NCBI GenBank assembly: GCA_964436315.1
Contig: CAYTCZ010000097.1
Span: 1-14,695 of the forward strand
Length of the DNA: 14,695 nucleotides
Origin: CAYTCZ01 sp964436315
GTDB lineage: Bacteria > Actinomycetota > Thermoleophilia > Gaiellales > Gaiellaceae
Direction: 5' to 3'
Position numbers and translations under genes: made by a program. Under the pieces are notes generated by a model. The model was given only the letters and a program-made list of their open reading frames with translations, was not told the origin of the DNA and did no database searches. Positions 6,914 through 13,905 of this stretch are shown here, piece by piece. Each line of letters opens with the position of its first letter. Positions within the stretch are counted from its first letter, which is position 1.

Positions 6914-7906
6914 ATGGAGCTCTACACCGAGAAGGATGCATCGCTCGCTCCTCTCGACGGAAAGAGGGTGGCGATCCTCGGATACGGGAACCAGGGTCGC
7001 GCCCAGGCGCTCAATCTGAGGGACAGCGGCGTGACCGTCATCGTCGGCAATCGGGATGACGAGTATGCAGCCGACGCTCAGGCTGACGGTTTCAAGGTCC
7101 ACGCCATCGCGGATGCCGCCTCCCAGGCCGACATCGTCGTCGTTCTCATCACGGACGAGTCTCAGCCCACGGTCTGGAGAGAGCTCGTCGTTCCTGGGAT
7201 TGAACCCGGCAACTCGCTGGTTTGGGCGAGCGGTTACAACGTCGGTTTCGGAGTGATCACGCCGCCCGCCGACGTAGACGTGGTGCTCGTTGCCCCGCGC
7301 ATGGTTGGCAGCGAGGTGCGAACGCTCTTCGAGCGCGGCAAAGGAGCTATGGCACAGATCGCCGTACACCAGGATGCCACTGGCCACGCGCGAGAGACCG
7401 CGATGGCACTCGCGAAGGGCATCGGGGCCACCCGCGCCGGCGTCTTCGAAGCTCCGTTCCGCGTCGAGGCCGACCTAGACCTGTTCCTCGAGCAGGTGGT
7501 CTGGGCAGGTCTCGCCGCCTGGTTCGAGCTGTGTTTCGAGCTTTGGGTGGAGGCGGGCTACGATCCCGAGCTCTTCGTCCTCGAGATGTTCGCGACCGGC
7601 GAGGTCACGGAGATCTTTGAGTTGATTCGGAAGGAAGGTTTCTTCCGGCAGATGGCGCACCATTCCACGACAAGCCAGTACGGCACCCTGTCTCGCGCTC
7701 CGAGGATCCTCAACGCGGAGGTGCGGGAAACGGCCCGCGACCTCCTCGAGCGGGACATCAAGGGAGGTGCCTTCGTCGACGAGTGGAGCTCAGAGCAGGC
7801 GTCGGGTTCGGAGACGCTCGCCGGCCTCAAAGAAAAGGCGTTCGCGAGCGAGCTCTCCCGCGTAATGGACGAAGTGATCCCCGTCGTGCTCCGAGCACAC
7901 GAGTAG
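6914..7906 (+). CDS. Ketol-acid reductoisomerase-like protein (IlvC homologue, divergent)
   Basis: The 330-residue product aligns end to end with class I ketol-acid reductoisomerase, the NAD(P)H- and Mg-dependent enzyme of branched-chain amino acid synthesis. GYGNQGRAQALNLRDSG at 23-39 replaces the usual GYGSQGHA dinucleotide motif. The knotted domain keeps Asp189 and Glu193 (DLDLFLEQ for the usual ETDLFGEQ), Glu224 and Ser251 (STTSQYG). However, the conserved AHGFNIHF line is WASGYNVGF, APKGPGH is APRMVGS, and the second Glu of the C-terminal metal helix is not clearly kept (Thr228 at its place). The true isomeroreductase reaction is therefore unlikely. The loop after strand 2, NRDDEY at 46-51, has acids where the NADPH phosphate is usually held, suggesting NADH. 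AAAGGA sits four bases before the ATG. Its place between an epimerase and hydantoinase genes points to catabolism, not isoleucine/valine synthesis. Confidence 0.85.
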   Translation: MELYTEKDASLAPLDGKRVAILGYGNQGRAQALNLRDSGVTVIVGNRDDEYAADAQADGFKVHAIADAASQADIVVVLITDESQPTVWRELVVPGIEPGNSLVWASGYNVGFGVITPPADVDVVLVAPRMVGSEVRTLFERGKGAMAQIAVHQDATGHARETAMALAKGIGATRAGVFEAPFRVEADLDLFLEQVVWAGLAAWFELCFELWVEAGYDPELFVLEMFATGEVTEIFELIRKEGFFRQMAHHSTTSQYGTLSRAPRILNAEVRETARDLLERDIKGGAFVDEWSSEQASGSETLAGLKEKAFASELSRVMDEVIPVVLRAHE

Positions 7907-7915
7907 GACAACTGC

Positions 7916-10009
7916 GTGGCTCGGTACCGCATCGGAGTCGACACCGGTGGTACGTTCACGGATCTCGTGGTCGTCGACGAGGCGAGCGCCGACGTAACGA
8001 CGGTGAAGGTCTCCTCGACCCCGAGCCGTCCGGTCGATGCCGTCTTCGAGGCGCTGGCCCGAGCGGCGGTCGGCCCGAAAGACGTTTCGTATTTCGTCCT
8101 CGGCACGACGATCGCGACGAACTGCCTCCTCCAGCGGCAGGGACAGCGAACCCTCTACCTCACAACCGCCGGCTTCGAGGACATCCCCTACATCCAGCGG
8201 GTCGATCGCAAGACGCTCTATGACCTCCAGTGGAAGAAGCCCGAGCCGTTCGTCGCACGCTATGACTGCTTCGGCGTTCGCGAGCGTGTCGCCCACGACG
8301 GATCTGTCCGTATCCCTCTCGACGAGCAGGAGATCGACCGAGTCGTGCGGCTGGTCGAGCACATCGACTCGGAGGCCGACGCCGGGGTCGCCGTCGCGAT
8401 CAACTTCCTCTTTGCTTTCGTGTACCCGGACAACGAGCGTCGCTTGGAGGCGGCGCTTCGCGAACGGCTTCCGAACCTTCCGGTGTCCGTTTCGAGCCAA
8501 GTAGCGCCGATCTGGCGGGAGTATGAGCGCGCGAACACCACGATCGCCGACGCCTACCTGCGGCGTCTCACCGGGCGATTTGCGGCCGAGCTCGATCAGG
8601 GGCTCGAGGAGCGCGATCTCGACTGTCCCCGGTTTCTCCTCAAGTCGAACGGCGGCCACATTCCCACTTCACGCGCGGCACGACAGCCGGTCAATTTCAT
8701 GCTCTCCGGGCTAGCCGGTGGCCTGATCGGTGGCAAGCGCTTCGCCGATTTGGCAGGCGCGCGGGACGTCATCACGCTCGATATGGGCGGAACGAGCGCC
8801 GACGTCGGCGCCGTCGCAGACGGCAGAATCCGCTCGAGGTCGCAGTACGAACTCGAGTTCGGACTCCCGATCGCCGTTCCCGTGATCGACCTGACGACCA
8901 TCGGTGCGGGCGGAAGCTCGATCGCCGGATTCGATCAGGGTGGTTTCCTGAAGGTCGGCCCGGAGAGCGCCGGAGCCGACCCCGGCCCGGCCGCGTATGG
9001 AAAAGGCGCAGTCGAGGCCACGCTGACCGATGCCAACCTCGTCCTCGGTCGGCTCAACCCCGATTACTTTCTCGGCGGCGAGCTGTGGCTGGACGTCGAA
9101 CGCGGCACGGAGGCGGTCGGCCGCGTCGCCGCCACGCTCGATGTCGGGCTCGAGGAAACGGCGCAAGCGATCGTCGAGGTTGCCTCCGAGAACATGGCCA
9201 ACGCAATCCGACTGCTCTGTACCGATCGCGGCCTCGACTACCGAAATTTCGATCTCGAAGCGTTCGGCGGCGCGGGCCCGCTCCACGCTGCGCAGCTCGC
9301 TCGGAGCATCGGGCTCCGCCGTGTGTTCATCCCCCCGAACCCGGGCCTCACCTCGGCCTTCGGCGCCCAGGCAGCCGAGCTGCGTGTGGATCGCCGCGCG
9401 ACGCGACTCCTCCGCTCGGATCTGTCCTCACACGAGGAGTTCCGCGACGCCGTCGATGAGATCGCCCAGGCGGCGCTGGCCGAGCTCGAATCGGAGGGAG
9501 CCGCGGGCGAGTTGACGTTGGTTGTCAGCGTGAGCTCGAGATACCTGGGTCAGAACTTCGAGCTCGAGATCTCAGTGCCCCTCGACTCCGACGGAAATCT
9601 GATCGACGTGATGACCGAGCGCTTTCACGAGGAGCATCGGCGCGTGTACGGCTACCGCCTGGATGGAACCGTCGTTCAGTTCGTGCATCTCAATGCGACC
9701 GCCTTCGAACACCGCGAGCCGGCGCCGCCGCCCCGGCTGGAACCCGGCAAGCGCGGTGAGCCGGTCGACGTTCGACCTGTCTACTACAAAGACGAAGGCT
9801 GGACGGAAACCACCATTCACCGCCGCCCGGCTCTGCCCGCCGGGGCGGTCGTAACGGGCCCTGCCATCATCGAGGAGCTCGATTCGACGACCCTCGTGCT
9901 GCGCGATCAGGAGGCACGAGTCCTCGAGAACGGAATTCTGCTGATCGAGGAGCTCCGAACGCAGACTCGAGAACCGGTCGTCGCCGAGAAAGGAGTTGCG
10001 CATGCTTGA
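7916..10009 (+). CDS. hyuA: Hydantoinase/oxoprolinase A subunit (ATP-dependent, HyuA family)
   Basis: A 697-residue subunit of the family that includes N-methylhydantoinase, 5-oxoprolinase, caprolactamase and the acetone and acetophenone carboxylases. It binds and splits ATP to activate a carbonyl or carboxyl group. The N-terminal actin-like phosphate loop is GVDTGGTFTD at 7-16. The second phosphate motif LDMGGTSADVG is at 288-298, followed by IGAGGSSIA at 329-337, ESAGADPGPAAYGKG at 350-364 and GGAGPLHA at 451-458. The usual SGPAGG loop reads SGLAGG at 264-269. Length is normal. Start is the GTG at 7916, seven bases after a TAGGA site that includes the stop of the preceding gene. The last 8 bases overlap hyuB, so the two subunits are translationally coupled. 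Hydrolysis of a cyclic amide and carboxylation of a ketone are both possible. Confidence 0.95.
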   Translation: MARYRIGVDTGGTFTDLVVVDEASADVTTVKVSSTPSRPVDAVFEALARAAVGPKDVSYFVLGTTIATNCLLQRQGQRTLYLTTAGFEDIPYIQRVDRKTLYDLQWKKPEPFVARYDCFGVRERVAHDGSVRIPLDEQEIDRVVRLVEHIDSEADAGVAVAINFLFAFVYPDNERRLEAALRERLPNLPVSVSSQVAPIWREYERANTTIADAYLRRLTGRFAAELDQGLEERDLDCPRFLLKSNGGHIPTSRAARQPVNFMLSGLAGGLIGGKRFADLAGARDVITLDMGGTSADVGAVADGRIRSRSQYELEFGLPIAVPVIDLTTIGAGGSSIAGFDQGGFLKVGPESAGADPGPAAYGKGAVEATLTDANLVLGRLNPDYFLGGELWLDVERGTEAVGRVAATLDVGLEETAQAIVEVASENMANAIRLLCTDRGLDYRNFDLEAFGGAGPLHAAQLARSIGLRRVFIPPNPGLTSAFGAQAAELRVDRRATRLLRSDLSSHEEFRDAVDEIAQAALAELESEGAAGELTLVVSVSSRYLGQNFELEISVPLDSDGNLIDVMTERFHEEHRRVYGYRLDGTVVQFVHLNATAFEHREPAPPPRLEPGKRGEPVDVRPVYYKDEGWTETTIHRRPALPAGAVVTGPAIIEELDSTTLVLRDQEARVLENGILLIEELRTQTREPVVAEKGVAHA

Positions 10010-11771
10010 CCGAGTCTGGCTGCGTGTCCTTCACTCCCAGCTGGTCAACATCTGCGAGGAGATGGGGCTCGCAACGATGCGTACCTCCTACTCCCCCATC
10101 TTCAGCGAGGGCCTCGATTTCTGCTGTCTGATCCTGAACCGCGACGGCGAGCTCGTCGCCATGCAGAACCTCAACCCGGCGATGACGGGGCAGGCGCTCT
10201 ATTCGGGCCGCTGGATCGTTGACGACTTCGGAGCCGAAAACTTCGATCCCGGCGACGTCGTCATCCATAACGACCCCTACCGGGGTGGCTCCCACATGCC
10301 GGAGCACCTCGTGATCACCCCGTTCTTCTACGAGGGCGAGATCAGAGCCTGGCTCTGCAACATCGCCCATGTCGCCGAAATCGGCGGCATGGCACCCGGA
10401 TCGTTCTCGGCGAACGCAACCGACGTTTATCAGGAAGGCCTGCGGCTGCCGCCGGTCAAAATCTTCCGACGGGGCGAACCAGTCCGAGACGTGTGGCGCA
10501 TCATGCTCGCGAACCACCGGACGCCCGACCACTCGTGGGGAGACTTCAACGCGATGATCGGCTCGCTTCACGTCGGCGTGCGGCGGCTCGAAGCGCTATA
10601 CGCGGAACACGGAGCGGAGGCCATCGAATCAGCGATTCCCGCACTGTTCGATTACTCCGAGGAGTGGATCCGACGCGACATCGCCGAACTTCCCGATGGC
10701 ACGTACTCCGCCGAGGACTGCCAGGAGGACGATGGGTTCGAGCCCCGTCCGTACTTCCTGCGGGTGGATCTGACCATCGACGGCGACCACATGATCGTCG
10801 ACTGGAGTCGCTCCGACCCTCAGGCCCGCGGAACGATCAACGCACCCTACCCAGTGACCGCCTCCGCCACGTACACCGGGATCCTGTACGTGATCGGGAG
10901 CGGTGCGCCCTTCAACTCGGGGGCAATCCGCCCGATCGACATCATCGCGAAGCCCGGGACGGTCGTAAACGTGAGACATCCCGGGGCGTGCGTCGGCGGC
11001 CAGACCGAGCTCCAGCCACGAGTCGTGGAACTGATCCAGGGGAAGGTCCTATCCCAGGTGGCTCCTGAGCGGACCTCAGCCGCGTCCGGGGGAACCTCCG
11101 GCAACTTCCTCTTTGGCGGCCTGCACCCGGAGACCGGCCGCTACTACACGAACTATCACTTCGAGGGCATGGGCTGGGGCGGCCGCGCCGAGAGCGACGG
11201 CAACAACGCGCAGATCGTGCCTCACGGCAACTGCAAGAACACGCCGGTGGAGGTTTTCGAGTCGCGGTATCCCTGGTTGACCCACGAGTACCGACTGAAC
11301 GACGACGCGGGCGGGCCGGGTCGGAATCGCGGAGGTCTCGGGATTACGAGGATTCTCGAGGTCGAAGCCGACGAGATCACGGTGAGCGCACTCTGCGATC
11401 GATCGAAAGTGTTCCCGTGGGGTGTCCACGGCGGCCTGGACGGCGACCGGCTCGCCTACCACGTCAAGACCACCGACTCCGACGAATTCAAGCCCTTCTC
11501 GGAGGCGTTCGGAACCGTCAGCGACACGAAGTTCTCGAACGTGCGCCTGCGACGGGGCGACCGGGTCATGCTCCGCTCTCCCTCGGGCGGCGGCTACGGT
11601 CCGCCCATCGAACGGGACCCGCAGAGGGTCGCCGACGACGTCCGAAACCGATTCGTAAGCCGGAAGAGCGCGGCAAGCATCTACCGGGTGGTCGTTCGCG
11701 ACGACTGCACCGTTGACGGAGAGGCAACCGAGCGCCTCCGGTCGGAGGCCGATGACGATGCCGTGGGTTGA
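10002..11771 (+). CDS. hyuB: Hydantoinase/oxoprolinase B subunit (HyuB family)
   Basis: The 589-residue partner of HyuA, in whose metal-containing site the activated intermediate is hydrolysed or carboxylated. NDPYRGGSHMPEHL at 90-103 is the family's NDPY-GG-H-x-x-D line, and AHVAEIGGMAPGSF at 122-135 is its H-x-A-D-GG line. Measured against the acetone carboxylase metal triad (His, Asp three residues on, His 25 residues after the first), the equivalents are His98, Glu101 and His123, so Asp is replaced by Glu. Asp is also Glu at 126. The C-terminus has GGPGRNRGGLG and SPSGGGYGPP, as expected. AGGAG at 9991-9995 lies six bases before the ATG at 10002; an in-frame TTG at 9996 is less likely. 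The stop lies inside the next small gene. Confidence 0.95.
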   Translation: MLDRVWLRVLHSQLVNICEEMGLATMRTSYSPIFSEGLDFCCLILNRDGELVAMQNLNPAMTGQALYSGRWIVDDFGAENFDPGDVVIHNDPYRGGSHMPEHLVITPFFYEGEIRAWLCNIAHVAEIGGMAPGSFSANATDVYQEGLRLPPVKIFRRGEPVRDVWRIMLANHRTPDHSWGDFNAMIGSLHVGVRRLEALYAEHGAEAIESAIPALFDYSEEWIRRDIAELPDGTYSAEDCQEDDGFEPRPYFLRVDLTIDGDHMIVDWSRSDPQARGTINAPYPVTASATYTGILYVIGSGAPFNSGAIRPIDIIAKPGTVVNVRHPGACVGGQTELQPRVVELIQGKVLSQVAPERTSAASGGTSGNFLFGGLHPETGRYYTNYHFEGMGWGGRAESDGNNAQIVPHGNCKNTPVEVFESRYPWLTHEYRLNDDAGGPGRNRGGLGITRILEVEADEITVSALCDRSKVFPWGVHGGLDGDRLAYHVKTTDSDEFKPFSEAFGTVSDTKFSNVRLRRGDRVMLRSPSGGGYGPPIERDPQRVADDVRNRFVSRKSAASIYRVVVRDDCTVDGEATERLRSEADDDAVG

Positions 11772-11967
11772 GCGAGAGTTCGACTGGCACGACCTCTCGG
11801 TCGACTACTGCGAGGTTACGGGCCAGCTGCTTCCGCGCCGCTACTGGAGCTTCGAAGTGGACGGCCGCGAGGTTCGGTGCGCGCACCCTCGCTACGAGCG
11901 CCTGTACCTCGACTACGTCCTGCGCCCCGCACGCGAATCCTCTACGGAACCACAGTCACCTTCGTGA
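11758..11967 (+). CDS. Small conserved-looking protein coupled to hyuB (possible third subunit)
   Basis: A 69-residue protein beginning MPWVEREFDWHDLSVDYCEV, rich in aromatic and charged residues. It overlaps the end of hyuB by 14 bases and has a GGAGG site at 11744-11748, nine bases before the ATG at 11758; an ATG at 11752 is a weaker alternative. The line YCEVTGQLLPRRYW and then VRCAHPRYERLYLDYV suggests a small beta-hairpin domain with a possible metal site from Cys and His, but only two cysteines are present. Acetone and acetophenone carboxylases carry small zinc-containing extra subunits next to their HyuA/HyuB-like subunits, so a third-subunit role is a reasonable inference. I do not firmly recognise a family. 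The end overlaps the converging SIS gene by 26 bases. Confidence 0.7.
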   Translation: MPWVEREFDWHDLSVDYCEVTGQLLPRRYWSFEVDGREVRCAHPRYERLYLDYVLRPARESSTEPQSPS

Positions 11968-12991
11968 GATGTGACGGGTCGTCGGGATCGAGGCCCTTGG
12001 CGCGAGCGAGCGCCCACGCGAAGAGCTGTCCGGGCAGAACGCTCAGGAGCGGACACAACACCGGCTCCCGCGGCCGGGGAGTGGCGAGGACGTAGGGAGT
12101 CTCGCCGAGGGTTGTCGCGGCACTTCCGACCGCGATGAGCCTCGCGCCGACTGCGCGCGCTCGCTCGACAGCCGTCGTTACCGCCGGGAGCGCCTCGTCG
12201 TCCGACGCGATGGCCCAGATCGGGAACTCGGCGTCGACGGCGGCGATCGGCCCATGCGCAAGATCGGTGGCTGTGAGAGGTCCTGCGGCTACTCGACAGA
12301 CCTCTGTCAACTTGAGCGCCGTCTCCCTCGCGGTCGCAAGTTCGACTCCCCTTCCTACGACGTACATCCTGCTTACCGGAGCGAAATCGGGAGCGAGCCG
12401 AAGGACGCGGGACTCCAGATCGGGAATCGCCGACTCGAAGAGCTCGGCAGCGATTCGGAGTTCCGTCCTCATCGCGTCGCCAGTACCGCCGATCGTCGCA
12501 GCGAGGAGCGCCAACGCGGCAAGCTCGTTCAGATAGGTCTTCGTCGCGGCGATCGACCGCTCGATCCCCGCGGCGAGCTGCACCACCAATTCGGCCGCCG
12601 CCGCCAGCTCCGATGTGGTGTCGTTGGTGATCGCAATCGTGAGCGCACCGCGTTGGCGAGCCAACTCCACGTAGCGGACGACATCTGGCGTCGCCCCGGA
12701 CTGTGAGAGAGCGATCACCCCGGAGTCGGCGAAGTCGATCTCGGCGCCGTAGTAGACGGACAGCGAAATCGAATCGCGCATGGCAGTGAGCCCCGCGAGG
12801 AGCCCGAACGTGTACACGCCGTATGAGGCTGCAGCGTCCGACGATCCGTGAGCGGCGAAACGGACAACACGCGGAGACCGAGCCGCAAACTGTTTCGCGG
12901 CGAGCTCGATCTCGGATTCCGCTAGAAGCCGGCGCATCGCATCCGGCTGCTCACGGATCTCGGAGCGAAGCAACTCCCCATTCATGGCCAC
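11942..12991 (-). CDS. SIS-domain sugar-phosphate isomerase/deaminase, GlmS isomerase-half type
   Basis: A 349-residue protein with two SIS sugar-phosphate-binding domains and no glutaminase domain. The opening MxxEIREQP, the line AAHGSSDAAASYG at 46-58 and the phosphate loop SQSGATPD at 96-103 belong to the first SIS domain; VVGRG at 211-215 starts the second. The residues that do the isomerase chemistry in GlmS appear kept: Lys227 and Glu230 in LKLTE, His246 in DLAHGP, and Lys344 near the C-terminus in HLTKVTV. It should therefore act on an amino- or keto-sugar phosphate or a glycated amine, as AgaS- and FrlB-type relatives do. Start is the GTG at 12991 with GGAGG nine bases upstream; an ATG six bases further in is possible. 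It is the last gene of the minus-strand group, separated from the E2-like gene by 111 bases. Confidence 0.9.
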   Translation of the reverse strand: MAMNGELLRSEIREQPDAMRRLLAESEIELAAKQFAARSPRVVRFAAHGSSDAAASYGVYTFGLLAGLTAMRDSISLSVYYGAEIDFADSGVIALSQSGATPDVVRYVELARQRGALTIAITNDTTSELAAAAELVVQLAAGIERSIAATKTYLNELAALALLAATIGGTGDAMRTELRIAAELFESAIPDLESRVLRLAPDFAPVSRMYVVGRGVELATARETALKLTEVCRVAAGPLTATDLAHGPIAAVDAEFPIWAIASDDEALPAVTTAVERARAVGARLIAVGSAATTLGETPYVLATPRPREPVLCPLLSVLPGQLFAWALARAKGLDPDDPSHLTKVTVVP

Positions 12992-13102
12992 CGGGCGAAG
13001 CCTCCAGCTTCAAAACGTGGACGCAGCTGTCAGCTTAGCGACCGTGCAATAGGCTGTTTGTCCCTGGTCGAAACCACCGTATAGTCGCTGCACGCCGGCT
13101 GC
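12992..13102 (-). promoter_or_regulatory. Short intergenic region before the SIS gene
   Basis: This 111-base gap could hold a separate promoter for the SIS gene. An 11-base palindrome AGCTG-T-CAGCT lies at 13025-13035, about 34 bases before the start codon. TATTGC on the minus strand, around 13053-13048, is -10-like but lacks a good -35 at normal spacing. No terminator for the E2-like gene is evident. Confidence 0.25.
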
Positions 13103-13903
13103 TCAGTTGCCGGACGGCCTGACCTCGGGCTCGAGGTGACTCCCGAGCGCCTGGATCACGTCAGCAAGAAAGCCGGCCGCGTCATGATCGTCGACCGCTC
13201 GGCCGTCGTAGACGAGGCTGAGCTCAATCGCCATCCGGGGATCAGGGTCGGAGGCAAGCTCACCGGAGGGGCGGACGCCAAGGACGGCGACGTACGGCGG
13301 TCGAAGGGACGGTGCGTACGACGTGATGACCGGTGAGCTAAGAAACGAGACCGAGAAGGTGCCTTCCGGCATATCCCACGAGCGTACGTCTCGAGTCGCG
13401 GCGATGTCCTCGAGGCGTCGTCTCTCCGCCGAGATCTGAGCAACGTTCAACGCGTCGGCTTGGCCGATGACCACCGTCGAGACACCTTCGGTCGCCCCCG
13501 ACAGAGCCACGTTCACAACATCGTACGCGAGAACGTCGCCGCGGACGAGGTGAGCGTTGAGCGTCGGATGGCAGCGAAGAGCAAGCGCTGTCGCACCAAC
13601 AACCCGATCGACTGACTCGGTCTCCGACGGGAAAGACCGCGGCCCGTCTGAGAGCACGACCGTCGCGGTCATGCGTCCCGGGCGGACGGTTGAGGCCGCT
13701 TCATCGCCGAGCCGGCTGACCGAGGTCGGCACCAGACGCGCCTCGACCGCGCGCGCCTCGGCAGCTGCTCGAACGTCGTGTTCAGTGATCTGGGCGCTTT
13801 CGACCTCGAGCGTCTCGAGATCGATGTCGAGATGCTCCGCGAGGCTTCTTGCGAGCGGCGTCGCCTGTATCTCGCCGGCGTCCCGGCTGGTTCGATCGCT
13901 CAC
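13103..13903 (-). CDS. E2-like protein: peripheral subunit-binding domain plus acyltransferase fold, no lipoyl domain
   Basis: A 266-residue relative of the 2-oxoacid dehydrogenase E2 acyltransferase. Residues about 14-50, ATPLARSLAEHLDIDLETLEV then ITEHDVRAA, match the peripheral subunit-binding domain that holds E1 or E3. The rest follows the E2 catalytic core, with VVGATALALRCHPTLNAHLV, the strand-helix VVIGQADALNVAQISAE, EGTFSVSFL and PPYVAVLGV. The lipoyl domain that normally precedes is absent. The catalytic DHRxxDG motif reads DGRAVDD, so the active His is Gly. A functional acyltransferase is therefore doubtful; a scaffold or regulatory role, or a changed reaction, is likely. The frame is open to a GTG at 13942 inside the SDR gene, but the GTG at 13903 is preferred: it follows the SDR stop by two bases and has GAAGG six bases upstream. 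Confidence 0.8.
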   Translation of the reverse strand: MSDRTSRDAGEIQATPLARSLAEHLDIDLETLEVESAQITEHDVRAAAEARAVEARLVPTSVSRLGDEAASTVRPGRMTATVVLSDGPRSFPSETESVDRVVGATALALRCHPTLNAHLVRGDVLAYDVVNVALSGATEGVSTVVIGQADALNVAQISAERRRLEDIAATRDVRSWDMPEGTFSVSFLSSPVITSYAPSLRPPYVAVLGVRPSGELASDPDPRMAIELSLVYDGRAVDDHDAAGFLADVIQALGSHLEPEVRPSGN

Positions 13904-13905
13904 GC

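Noticed and set aside
6914..7906. Ordinary ilvC of branched-chain amino acid synthesis
   Set aside because: Several otherwise fixed active-site residues are replaced and no other branched-chain biosynthesis gene is near.
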